Assembly (NCBI RefSeq): GCF_018413465.1
Contig: NZ_JAHCDK010000003.1
Coordinates: forward strand, 310,001 to 374,000
Source: Flavobacterium sp. CYK-55
Lineage (GTDB): Bacteria > Bacteroidota > Bacteroidia > Flavobacteriales > Flavobacteriaceae
Direction of reading: 5' to 3'
DNA: 64,000 nucleotides
Position numbers and translations under genes: made by a program. Under the pieces are notes generated by a model. That model was not told where the DNA came from. It searched no databases and saw only the letters and a program-made list of their open reading frames with translations. This document shows, one piece after another, positions 13,898 through 22,574 of the stretch (position 1 is its first letter; each line of letters begins with the position of its first letter).

Positions 13898-16580
13898 TCT
13901 GGGCATCATCATCATATTGCTGCTTTACTTGGCTTTGCTGTTTTTTACAGCGCAATGGGCCGAGAAAAAAGAAAACTCCAAATGGACAAGCAACGCCTTT
14001 GTTTATTCATTATCCCTAGCGGTGTATTGCACCACTTGGACCTATTACGGAAGCATTGGTGTAGCCGCCAATTCAGGGCTCAATTATATTCCGATTTATC
14101 TCGGACCTGTGATTGCTTTTCCGGCTTGGATTGTCTTGCTCAAAAAAATCATCCGCATATCACGAGTCAATAAAATTTCAAGTATTGCTGATTTTATTTC
14201 GCTCAGATATGGCAACAGTCGCGCGCTCGGAGCCATGATTACACTGTTGGTTCTTATTGCCATTTTGCCGTACATCGGTTTACAGATCAAAGCCATTTCT
14301 GAAACCTTTTATATTGTTACCAACCACCAAGACAGCGGCAACATCATCTTTGATACTTCTATTTATGTGGCGCTCATTTTGGCCGTTTTTGCTTCGTTTT
14401 ACGGAACGCGCTATGTAGATGCTTCTGAAAAACGCCGCGGAATAGTCACGGCAGTTGCTCTAGAATCAGCTATTAAACTGATCTTTTTTGTGATTCTCGG
14501 AATTTACGTTACTTATTTTGTGTTTGACGGCTTTGACGATATTTATCAAAAAGCATCCGTTCTTCCGGGCTTTCGCGAAAAGAATACGGTTCACGGGCTT
14601 GAAGGCGCGATGAATTGGCTGATGTTCTGCGTTTTATCATTCATGGCGATTTTCTTGTTGCCCAGACAATTTCATATGTCGGTGGTTGAGAATCACCGCG
14701 AAAAACACGTGCGCACAGCCATTTGGTTTTTCCCGTTGTATTTGTTGCTGTTCAATGTTTTTGTATTTCCGATTGCTTGGGGCGGCAATATCCTATTTGA
14801 GCACAAAACAGTCAATTCTGATATGTATTCGCTTTTGATTCCGCAATTGTTCAACAACCAATTCATGACCGTTTTGGTCTTTTTGGGCGGATTCTCGGCA
14901 GCCATCTCAATGATTGTCGTATCGTCTATCACCTTGGCCACCATGCTCAGCAACAACTTGCTCATTCCGTACGGATTTTTGGGTTCCTTAAACGAAACAA
15001 CACAAACCAAAAACAACGAGCAAATTTTGCGCATTCGTCAAATAGGCATTTTCTGTTTGATTATTTTAGGTTATTTGTTCTACCGATATTTCTTGGTGAA
15101 GTTTTCATTGGTTTCTGTCGGTATGATTTCATTTGTGATTATAGCCCAACTTGGACCGGCTTTTTTTGGGGCTATTTTCTGGAAACGAGGCTCGTTTAAA
15201 GGCACTGTGGCCGGATTAGCCATCGGAATGTTGGTGTGCTTTTACACGCTGATGTTGCCGTATTTTTTTAGCTCGATTGAAACCGGAAGCTCGTTTATCT
15301 TGAACGGAATTACAAAAGATGGCTTGCTCAAGCCTTTTGCGCTTTTTGGTTTGGATATTTTTGATCCTGTTCCACATGCATTGTTCTGGAGTTTACTTTT
15401 AAATACATTAGCTTATTTAATTGTTTCTGTGAGTTTTAAAGGAAATTATCGCGAGCGCAATTATGCCGAAATTTATGTAGATATTGACCGATATATCAAT
15501 CACCACGAAAACGCCTTTGTCTGGAGAGGAACTGCCTACATCAAAGACATTGAAAAAGTGTTGTTGCGCTTTTTGGGCGAAAATAGAACCCAGCGCGCAC
15601 TCAAAATTTTCAGACTTAAATACAACATTCCCAACGATGCACTTATGGCAGATGCGCGATTGATCAAGTTTGCCGAGAATTTGCTCACGGGTCACATCGG
15701 AACGGCTTCGGCCAAAATTCTCATTGAGGGCGTAACCAAAGAAGACAAAATCAGTTTGCCCGAGGTGTTGCGTATCCTTGAAGAATCACAAGAAAACATA
15801 TCGGTCAACAAACAACTGGTGGCTACTTCAAAAGAGCTTGAAAAGATTTCTGAACAACTCAAAAATGCCAACGCTCAATTAGTCAAAAAAGATCTTCAAA
15901 AAGATGAATTTCTCGATACGGTTACCCATGAATTGCGCACGCCTATTACCGCCATCAGAGCCGCGAGTGAAATCTTGCACGACGATGACGAGATTCCAGA
16001 ACCACTCAAAAAACAGTTTTTGCAGAACATTATTTCAGAATCAGACCGACTCAATCGCCTGATTGACAAAATCCTCGATTTAGAAAAATTTGAAACGGGC
16101 AAGCAACACATTCATCCGACAGAACACAACTTGTTGCAAACACTGGGTAAAGCCATTGATCCATTACAGCAACTAATGATGAACAGCCAAATTCAATTCA
16201 ATCTCAATACCGAATTAGCCCCGGAAATGGCTTTTTACGATGAAGAACGCTTGATTCAAGTAATCAATAATTTAATCTCGAATGCCATTAAATTTTGCGG
16301 CGGACAAATTGAATTGACCGTTTCTGAAATTGATGAACAGCTCAAAATTCAAATCTACAACAACGGAAAACCCATTGCCGAAGACGAACTCGAAGCTATT
16401 TTTGACAAGTTTTATCAAGCGCAAAATCAGAATGTCAAAAAACCCATCGGCAGCGGATTGGGCCTAGCCATTACCAAACAAATTGTTGAAGCGCACCACG
16501 GTAAGATTTGGGCAGAAAATACTGAAACCGGCGTATTATTTATCGTTATTATTCCACAAACAAACACACAAACTCAATGA
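13890..16580 (+). CDS. Sodium:solute symporter-histidine kinase fusion (CbrA/CrbS-like)
   Basis: 896 residues. The N-terminal 500 or so form an SSS transporter domain of about 13 helices (SSIADFISLRYGNS is the core SSS motif). Residues about 535-650 match the STAC linker region, followed by a coiled coil and a kinase core with His680 in the H-box (VTHELRTPITAIRA), N-box NNLISNAIKF and G-box GSGLGLAITK. Proteins with this plan (CbrA, CrbS) couple solute transport or sensing to carbon-source regulation. CrbS controls acetyl-CoA synthetase in vibrios and pseudomonads. Here it is directly upstream of a receiver gene and an acyl-CoA synthetase gene, so a short-chain acid is the likely signal. Confidence 0.9.
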   Translation: MTNLGIIIILLLYLALLFFTAQWAEKKENSKWTSNAFVYSLSLAVYCTTWTYYGSIGVAANSGLNYIPIYLGPVIAFPAWIVLLKKIIRISRVNKISSIADFISLRYGNSRALGAMITLLVLIAILPYIGLQIKAISETFYIVTNHQDSGNIIFDTSIYVALILAVFASFYGTRYVDASEKRRGIVTAVALESAIKLIFFVILGIYVTYFVFDGFDDIYQKASVLPGFREKNTVHGLEGAMNWLMFCVLSFMAIFLLPRQFHMSVVENHREKHVRTAIWFFPLYLLLFNVFVFPIAWGGNILFEHKTVNSDMYSLLIPQLFNNQFMTVLVFLGGFSAAISMIVVSSITLATMLSNNLLIPYGFLGSLNETTQTKNNEQILRIRQIGIFCLIILGYLFYRYFLVKFSLVSVGMISFVIIAQLGPAFFGAIFWKRGSFKGTVAGLAIGMLVCFYTLMLPYFFSSIETGSSFILNGITKDGLLKPFALFGLDIFDPVPHALFWSLLLNTLAYLIVSVSFKGNYRERNYAEIYVDIDRYINHHENAFVWRGTAYIKDIEKVLLRFLGENRTQRALKIFRLKYNIPNDALMADARLIKFAENLLTGHIGTASAKILIEGVTKEDKISLPEVLRILEESQENISVNKQLVATSKELEKISEQLKNANAQLVKKDLQKDEFLDTVTHELRTPITAIRAASEILHDDDEIPEPLKKQFLQNIISESDRLNRLIDKILDLEKFETGKQHIHPTEHNLLQTLGKAIDPLQQLMMNSQIQFNLNTELAPEMAFYDEERLIQVINNLISNAIKFCGGQIELTVSEIDEQLKIQIYNNGKPIAEDELEAIFDKFYQAQNQNVKKPIGSGLGLAITKQIVEAHHGKIWAENTETGVLFIVIIPQTNTQTQ

Positions 16581-16942
16581 TGAAAAAGATCCTGATTGTA
16601 GACGACGAACCCAACATTGTCATGTCATTAGAATATACTTTTCGCAAAAGCGGTTATGAGGTTTTCATTGCCCGAGACGGAAAAGAAGCCATTGATATCC
16701 TCGAAGTACAAACACCCGACATGATCATCCTTGATGTTATGATGCCCAATGTTGATGGTTACGCGACGATTGAATATGTCAAAAAACAACCGCAACTCAA
16801 ACATTGCAAAGTGATTTTCTTGTCGGCCAAAAACAAAGAAAGCGACATCGAAAAAGGCTTACAATTGGGTGCAAACGCCTACATGACCAAACCTTTTTCT
16901 ATTAAAAAATTAATTGAACAGGTTCAAGAATTATTACAATAA
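16577..16942 (+). CDS. Receiver-only response regulator
   Basis: 121 residues, essentially a CheY-like receiver: acidic pair Asp9/Asp10, phospho-acceptor Asp53 (ILDVMMPN), Ser in FLSAKN and Lys in TKPF. There is no DNA-binding output domain, unlike CrbR, which carries a LuxR-type HTH. It overlaps the kinase gene by four bases (ATGA), so it is the cognate partner. How the signal reaches transcription or another target is unknown. Confidence 0.9.
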   Translation: MMKKILIVDDEPNIVMSLEYTFRKSGYEVFIARDGKEAIDILEVQTPDMIILDVMMPNVDGYATIEYVKKQPQLKHCKVIFLSAKNKESDIEKGLQLGANAYMTKPFSIKKLIEQVQELLQ

Positions 16943-16949
16943 CACAACC

Positions 16950-18845
16950 ATGAATTATTCAGAATTTTATCAAAAAAGCATACAAAACCCTGAAGCCTTC
17001 TGGGCTGAACAAGCGCAGTCCGTTGAGTGGTTTTTGCAACCATCCAACATATTATCTAAAAATAAAGACGGATATCCGCAGTGGTTTTCAGACGGGCAAA
17101 TCAACGTTTGTTATTTAGCTTTAGACAAACACATACAAGACGGATTTGGCGACCAAACGGCTTTTATCTACGATTCTCCGGTAACGCAAACCGTCAAGAA
17201 ATACAGTTTTAATGAAGTTAAGTCTGAAGTTGCGCGCTTGGCCGGCGGGCTTTTATCACTCGGACTTGAAAAAGGCGATACGGCGGTTATTTATATGCCG
17301 ATGATTCCGCAAGCCGCTTTTGCCATGTTGGCTTGCGCACGCATTGGCGTAACGCATTCGGTTGTTTTTGGTGGATTTGCGCCTCATGAACTCGCTATTC
17401 GCATTGATGATTGTCATCCGAAAGTTATCATCACGGCATCGTCAGGAATTGAGATTGACCGATTGATTGCCTACAAACCGCTCGTTGATGAAGCTATTGA
17501 ACTCGCTGAGCACAAACCGCAAAATGTGGTGATTCTCAACAGAAAACTCGGCGCTAAAATTCCGTTTAAAAAATACGACATTGATTATGATGCCTTGGTG
17601 TATGGCTCAGAAGAAGCTGTTTGCATTCCGGTTGAAGCCACGCATCCGTTGTATGTTTTGTATACATCGGGAACCACCGGAAAACCTAAAGGAATTGTTC
17701 GTGACCACGGTGGTTATGCCGTTGCTTTACAGTATTCTATGAAATATATTTACGGCGCTCATCCGGGCGAAGTATTTTGGGCCGCCTCTGATGTGGGCTG
17801 GGTGGTAGGTCATAGTTTTATCGTGTACGGACCACTCATCAACCGAAACACCAGCGTCATTTTTGAAGGCAAACCCATTAAAACACCCGATGCCTCTACT
17901 TTTTGGCGATTGATTGCTGAGCATCAGGTAAGTATCATGTTTACAGCACCCACCGCTATTCGCGCCATTAAAAAAGAAGATCCCAATGGCGATTTTATCA
18001 AACAATATGATTTGAGTTGTTTGCGTACCCAATTCTTAGCCGGTGAACGCTGTGATGTGGCTACTTTAGAATGGTACCAACAACATATTCCGGTAACCGC
18101 TGTAGATCATTGGTGGCAAACCGAGTCGGGCTGGCCCATGATATCCATTATGAAAGGCATTGAAGATGCTGACGTAAAACCGGGCTCAGCCGGAAAAGCC
18201 GTGGCCGGTTATGATATTCGAATTTTTGGCGAAAATGGGCAAGAACTTCCGGCCGGTGAAGAAGGTTATGTAGTGATTGCATTACCGCTACCACCGGGCA
18301 CTTTGATGGGTTTATGGAACGATCAACACCGATTTGAATCTGGGTATTTGAGTAAGTTTCCCGGATATTATTTCTCGGGCGATGGCGGATACAAAGATGC
18401 CGACGGATATTTATACATCACCGGCAGGGTTGACGATGTGATCAATGTGGCCGGGCATCGATTATCAACTGCCGAAATGGAAGAAATTGTGGCCCAACAC
18501 GAATCAGTAGCTGAATGCGCCGTGATTGGTATCAACGATGAACTCAAAGGTCAGGTTCCGTTTGCGCTGGTGGTGACAAAATCAGGTGTGCAAAAAGAAC
18601 ATTTTCAATTAGAACAAGAAATAGTTCAGCTGGTTCGTCAGCAAATAGGGGCAGTGGCCTCAATGCGCAATGTGATGGTGGTACAGCGATTGCCCAAAAC
18701 GCGTTCTGGTAAAATCTTGCGCAAATTGCTCAGAAGCATCATTGATAAAACCGAATTTCAAATACCATCAACCATTGATGACGAAGCGATTATTGGCGAG
18801 ATTCAAGAAGCCTTTGAAAGCTACGTTTTGTTAAAAGCAAAATAA
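16950..18845 (+). CDS. prpE: Acyl-CoA synthetase, propionate-CoA ligase (PrpE) type
   Basis: Start at 16950 (MNYSEFYQKSIQNPEAFW), 7 bp after the receiver stop; an upstream in-frame ATG at 16914 lies inside the receiver gene and adds 12 unlikely residues. 631 residues. Motifs: YTSGTTGKPKG, WAASDVGWVVGHS, WWQTESGWP and C-terminal PKTRSGKILRK, whose lysine is the usual acetylation site. The phrases VRDHGGYAVAL, GEVFWAASDVGW and RTQFLAGER are closer to PrpE/ACSS3 than to Acs. It makes propionyl-CoA (possibly acetyl-CoA) via an acyl-adenylate. It is in one operon with the kinase and receiver. Confidence 0.8.
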   Translation: MNYSEFYQKSIQNPEAFWAEQAQSVEWFLQPSNILSKNKDGYPQWFSDGQINVCYLALDKHIQDGFGDQTAFIYDSPVTQTVKKYSFNEVKSEVARLAGGLLSLGLEKGDTAVIYMPMIPQAAFAMLACARIGVTHSVVFGGFAPHELAIRIDDCHPKVIITASSGIEIDRLIAYKPLVDEAIELAEHKPQNVVILNRKLGAKIPFKKYDIDYDALVYGSEEAVCIPVEATHPLYVLYTSGTTGKPKGIVRDHGGYAVALQYSMKYIYGAHPGEVFWAASDVGWVVGHSFIVYGPLINRNTSVIFEGKPIKTPDASTFWRLIAEHQVSIMFTAPTAIRAIKKEDPNGDFIKQYDLSCLRTQFLAGERCDVATLEWYQQHIPVTAVDHWWQTESGWPMISIMKGIEDADVKPGSAGKAVAGYDIRIFGENGQELPAGEEGYVVIALPLPPGTLMGLWNDQHRFESGYLSKFPGYYFSGDGGYKDADGYLYITGRVDDVINVAGHRLSTAEMEEIVAQHESVAECAVIGINDELKGQVPFALVVTKSGVQKEHFQLEQEIVQLVRQQIGAVASMRNVMVVQRLPKTRSGKILRKLLRSIIDKTEFQIPSTIDDEAIIGEIQEAFESYVLLKAK

Positions 18846-18851
18846 AATATT

Positions 18852-18880
18852 AACCAGCAGATTTTCTGTTGGTTTTTTTT
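18852..18880 (+). terminator. Rho-independent terminator after the PrpE-type gene
   Basis: AACCAGCAG and CTGTTGGTT pair over nine positions (one G-U) around a 4-nt loop, followed by TTTTTTT. It separates the synthetase operon from the TetR operon. Confidence 0.8.
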
Positions 18881-18883
18881 AAA

Positions 18884-18909
18884 TACATTTGCAGAGTGAA
18901 TATTCACTC
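18884..18909 (+). promoter_or_regulatory. Promoter and likely TetR operator of the efflux operon
   Basis: TACATTTG at 18884-18891 matches the Bacteroidota -7 box TAnnTTTG. Directly after it lies a perfect 16-bp palindrome, GAGTGAATATTCACTC (18894-18909), nine bases before the TetR start codon. A palindrome at the expected transcription start is the classic place for autorepression by the TetR protein encoded next. No good TTG box is seen at 19 bp. Confidence 0.75.
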
Positions 18910-18917
18910 ACGTAAAA

Positions 18918-19502
18918 ATGGATCAAACTTCACAACGTCAATACGAGATTATTCAAGCTGCCGGAAAGCTATTGATTGAAAAAGGAATCAAAGGCCTCAC
19001 CACCAAAAATCTGGCCGCCGAGATGGGTTTTTCAGAAAGCGCTTTGTATCGCCATTTCAAGAATAAAGAAGACATCATCGTTTTTTTGTTGGATTATCTC
19101 AAACAAAACATAGAGCAAAGACTCAACGAAATTGCTTATTCATCGGCTCGCCCGAGTGATAAATTAGAACAGGTTTTCAAAAGTCAGTTTGCATACTTTA
19201 GTCAAAATCCACATTTTATTGTAGCGGTTTTGTCTGAAGGGTTGATAGAAGATAATACCAAAATCACGCAAAGCATCTGGAGTATTTTTCAGTTTAAATC
19301 ACAATTGATTAGCCAACTCATTGATCAAGCCAAACAAGCCGGTGAAATCACCACCCAAATTTTCACGCCGGATATCTTGCATATTTTGTTGGGTAGTTTT
19401 AGATTGATGATGTTTCGCTGGAAAATGACTCAGTTTGGTTTTAATCTGCTAGAGCAGGGAAGCGCTTTGATGCAAGTCAATATTAATTTGTTGAAACAAT
19501 GA
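18918..19502 (+). CDS. TetR/AcrR-family transcriptional regulator
   Basis: 194 residues. The N-terminal HTH is typical: AAGKLLIEKGIKGLTTKNLAAEMGFSESALYRHFKNKEDI (about 14-55). The C-terminal ligand domain is less conserved. It overlaps the next gene by four bases (ATGA), so it is the first gene of a four-gene efflux operon and probably represses it through the palindrome at 18894-18909. Confidence 0.9.
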   Translation: MDQTSQRQYEIIQAAGKLLIEKGIKGLTTKNLAAEMGFSESALYRHFKNKEDIIVFLLDYLKQNIEQRLNEIAYSSARPSDKLEQVFKSQFAYFSQNPHFIVAVLSEGLIEDNTKITQSIWSIFQFKSQLISQLIDQAKQAGEITTQIFTPDILHILLGSFRLMMFRWKMTQFGFNLLEQGSALMQVNINLLKQ

Positions 19503-20584
19503 AAAAAATAGGTTTTTATTTGCTGTTATGCGCTTTGGTTTCATGCAGTAAAAAAGAAGAAATTCATCCGCAATATCAAGATATACAAGAATTGGTGTTT
19601 GCCTCAGGTGAATTAGAATGGGACGACACCTATCATCTGACGGCCCAAACCGACGGCGTGCTCAATCAATTGTCATTTGAAGCCGGAGATATCGTTCAAA
19701 AAGGAACTGTATTGGCCGTGATTGACAATCCGACCAATCAAATCAATTCGCAAACCGCACGCGCTCAATCTGAAATTGCCGATGAAAATGTTTCAGTGAA
19801 TGCGCCGGCTTTGTTGGCTTTAGAACAAAATATACAATCGGCAGAACGCAAATATCTTCAAGATCAAAAGCAAGCCGAACGTTATGAGCGTTTACAGCAA
19901 AACAACATTGGTTCACGCGTAGATTATGAAAACGCGCAATTGGCGGCTAAGAATTCGTTGGCCAGTTGGCAATCGCTTAAAAAACAATACGCACAATTAC
20001 AACAACAAGCGCGCGGACAACTCATTACAACGCGCGGACAACTCAAGAACAGTCAAATTCTTGAAGATTACAATAAAATTACGGTAGCCGAAAACGGAAC
20101 AGTTATTAAAAAATTCAAAAACAAAGGCGATTATGTGCGCAAAGGCGATGTGATTGCCAGCATTGGCGATGCTCAAAAGGTGGAAGCCGTTTTGAATGTT
20201 GATGAAAACAGCATTGGTAAAATCAAAATCGGGCAAAGGGTATATGTCAAACTCAACACGCATAAAGATCAGGTTTACCAAGCCAAAATTTCTGAAATCC
20301 TGAGCGCTTTTGATACCGCATCGCAATCCTTTATTTGCAAGGCAACTTTTAATGAAGTTTTACCGCAAGCTTTGTTCGGAACCCAATTAGAAGCCAATGT
20401 TTTGGTGGCCGAGAAAAAACACGCATTGCTCATTCCGAGAAGTTATTTGAGTTACGGAAACAAAGTTAACCTCAAAGGAAAAGACGAGCCGGTTCAAATT
20501 AAAACGGGTATTGTTTCTACTGAATATGTTGAAGTGCTTTCAGGATTAGACACTTCAAGCGTTTTATTGCCTTTAAAACCTTAG
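19499..20584 (+). CDS. HlyD/MacA-type periplasmic adaptor lipoprotein
   Basis: 361 residues. A lipoprotein signal ends in LVSC (Cys16). It is followed by a barrel-sandwich half (LTAQTDGVLNQLSFEAGDIVQKGTVLAVID), a coiled-coil hairpin (about 85-185) and the second half (ITVAENGTVIKKFKNKGDYVRKGDVIASIG). With the next two genes it forms a MacAB-like tripartite pump or export system. No outer-membrane TolC-like partner is encoded here. Confidence 0.85.
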   Translation: MKKIGFYLLLCALVSCSKKEEIHPQYQDIQELVFASGELEWDDTYHLTAQTDGVLNQLSFEAGDIVQKGTVLAVIDNPTNQINSQTARAQSEIADENVSVNAPALLALEQNIQSAERKYLQDQKQAERYERLQQNNIGSRVDYENAQLAAKNSLASWQSLKKQYAQLQQQARGQLITTRGQLKNSQILEDYNKITVAENGTVIKKFKNKGDYVRKGDVIASIGDAQKVEAVLNVDENSIGKIKIGQRVYVKLNTHKDQVYQAKISEILSAFDTASQSFICKATFNEVLPQALFGTQLEANVLVAEKKHALLIPRSYLSYGNKVNLKGKDEPVQIKTGIVSTEYVEVLSGLDTSSVLLPLKP

Positions 20585-20586
20585 CC

Positions 20587-21810
20587 ATGAACATCAATTC
20601 GGTCATAGCCAAAACCTATATTTTATCGAACAAAAAACTCACAGCGGTGGCGGTTTTGGGTGTGGTTTTGGGCATGTCTATTTATATTTTCATGAACAGT
20701 TTGATGGCCGGATTTGACAAAAGTTCAAGTGCCTCTATTTTTAAATCGACGGCGCACATTCGCGTTTATAAAGACGACGAAATCAGTTTACCGCTGATTG
20801 AAAATGCCCGAAAAAAATCCATTATTATCAATCCGAAAGTTGTTCCTATCAACAATACCATCATCAATCCGAATCAGGTGGTTGCTTCGATTTTAGAAAT
20901 TCCCGAAGTAACTGTGGTAACACCGCAGGTAAATTCAAGTGTTTTTTACAACAACGGAAAATCGCAAATTTCGGGCTTAGCTGTAGGCATTAAACCCGAC
21001 CAGGCGCAACAGATGTACAACATCAAATCATTTATGGTTGAAGGAAATTTTGATCAACTCAAATCAAATCCGAACAGCATTGTAATTGGCAGCGGAATTG
21101 CCCAAAAAATGAATTTAACCATCAACGACAATCTCAATTTAACGTCTTCTCGCGGCGTCAACAAAACCTTTAAAATTGTCGGGATTTTTAAAACCAACAA
21201 CTCCAATACCGACAAAACCAAATCGTACATCAACATCAACAGCGCGCAACAATTGCTTCAAGAAGGATCCAGTTATATCACCGATATCAATGTCAATGTC
21301 ATCGATCCGGAAAAAGCCGAAGAAATTGCATTGAAAATCAAAAACCTAACGCGCTATGAAGCCGAAGGTTGGAAGCAAAGCAACGAAACGCTTATGGCGG
21401 CCAACAAGATGCGGAAAATCATCATCACGTTTGTATCATTGACTATTTTGCTGGTAGCCGGTTTTGGGATTTACAACATTTTGAATATGACCGTTTCGCA
21501 AAAAATCAATGATATTGCCATTCTTAAAGCGATGGGTTTTAAAGGAATAGACGTGATCAGCATTTTTGTGACGCAAGCGGTTTCAATTGGTGTAATTGGT
21601 GTGTTGGGCGGAATGCTGCTGGCGATTATTTTGGTGACTTTACTCAAACGCGTTTATGTGGGCGGTGATATTGGTTATTTTCCGATTGATTATGAACCGC
21701 TTAAATTTATTCAAGGCATTGTCATCGGATTGGTCATTACCTTTTTTGCGGGTTATATTCCGGCCAAAAAAGCCGCAGGAGTTGATCCGGTTGAAATTTT
21801 CAGAAAATAA
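20587..21810 (+). CDS. ABC transporter permease, MacB/FtsX (LolC/E) family
   Basis: 407 residues: one N-terminal helix (about 18-40), a large periplasmic MacB-type domain (about 45-270) and three C-terminal helices with the FtsX motif (INDIAILKAMGFKGIDVISIFV). The gene is 2 bp from the adaptor gene and 1 bp from the ATPase gene. Such transporters drive mechanical extrusion of drugs, peptides or lipoproteins rather than classical membrane transport. Confidence 0.85.
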   Translation: MNINSVIAKTYILSNKKLTAVAVLGVVLGMSIYIFMNSLMAGFDKSSSASIFKSTAHIRVYKDDEISLPLIENARKKSIIINPKVVPINNTIINPNQVVASILEIPEVTVVTPQVNSSVFYNNGKSQISGLAVGIKPDQAQQMYNIKSFMVEGNFDQLKSNPNSIVIGSGIAQKMNLTINDNLNLTSSRGVNKTFKIVGIFKTNNSNTDKTKSYININSAQQLLQEGSSYITDINVNVIDPEKAEEIALKIKNLTRYEAEGWKQSNETLMAANKMRKIIITFVSLTILLVAGFGIYNILNMTVSQKINDIAILKAMGFKGIDVISIFVTQAVSIGVIGVLGGMLLAIILVTLLKRVYVGGDIGYFPIDYEPLKFIQGIVIGLVITFFAGYIPAKKAAGVDPVEIFRK

Positions 21811-21811
21811 A

Positions 21812-22483
21812 ATGAACATACTCGAAACACAAAATATTGGCAAAATCTTTTATCAACCAACTGAATTTGAGGTGTTGAAGCACATTACTTTTCAAGTAAA
21901 AAAAGGTGAGTTTTTGTCAATGATCGGAAAATCGGGCAGCGGAAAATCGACTTTGCTGTATATACTTTCAACCATGGATACCGATTATTCAGGCAAACTG
22001 CTTATTGACAACCAAATAGTTACTGGTTTAAATCAAGACCAATTGGCTGAAATCAGAAATGAAAAAATAGGCTTTGTTTTTCAGTTTCATTATTTGCTTC
22101 CGGAATTTACTTGTTTGCAGAATGTCATGATTCCGGCTTTGAAACTCGGCAAATATTCTTCAGAAGAAATCGAGCAACGCGCCTATAACAAACTCGATAT
22201 TTTAGGATTAAAAGATCAAGCGCTCAAACCGGCCAGCAAACTCTCGGGTGGACAACAACAACGCGTGGCTATTGCTCGGGCGCTGATCAACGACCCGCTG
22301 ATTATTATGGGCGACGAACCTACCGGAAATCTCGACAGTAAGAACACATCTATTGTGTTTGATATTTTTCAAGAACTCACCAAAAACTTCGGCCAAACCA
22401 TTATTGCCGTTACTCATGATGATGATTTTGCGCGTAAAAGCGACCGAATTATTGAAATGAAAGACGGTATTATTATCAGTTAA
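21812..22483 (+). CDS. ABC transporter ATP-binding protein (MacB/LolD type)
   Basis: Start at 21812 ([13 protein letters not shown]), 1 bp after the permease stop; the longer frame from 21656 overlaps the permease and is not credible. 223 residues with Walker [10 protein letters not shown], signature LSGGQQQR and Walker B LIIMGDEP followed by TGNLDSKN. It powers the adjacent permease. A weak hairpin (AAGCAA/TTGCTT, 22518-22537) lies after it and may mark the operon end. Confidence 0.9.
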   Translation: MNILETQNIGKIFYQPTEFEVLKHITFQVKKGEFLSMIGKSGSGKSTLLYILSTMDTDYSGKLLIDNQIVTGLNQDQLAEIRNEKIGFVFQFHYLLPEFTCLQNVMIPALKLGKYSSEEIEQRAYNKLDILGLKDQALKPASKLSGGQQQRVAIARALINDPLIIMGDEPTGNLDSKNTSIVFDIFQELTKNFGQTIIAVTHDDDFARKSDRIIEMKDGIIIS

Positions 22484-22574
22484 CTCCAGCTATACCAACT
22501 TAGCAATAAAAATGTTCAAGCAAACCTCAGATTGCTTACTTTTACTATGCTATAAAAATTAAAATAAACCAACC

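Noticed and set aside
22518..22537. AAGCAA/TTGCTT inverted repeat as a firm terminator
   Set aside because: Only six base pairs with a short T-rich tail interrupted by other bases; it is mentioned only as a weak hairpin.
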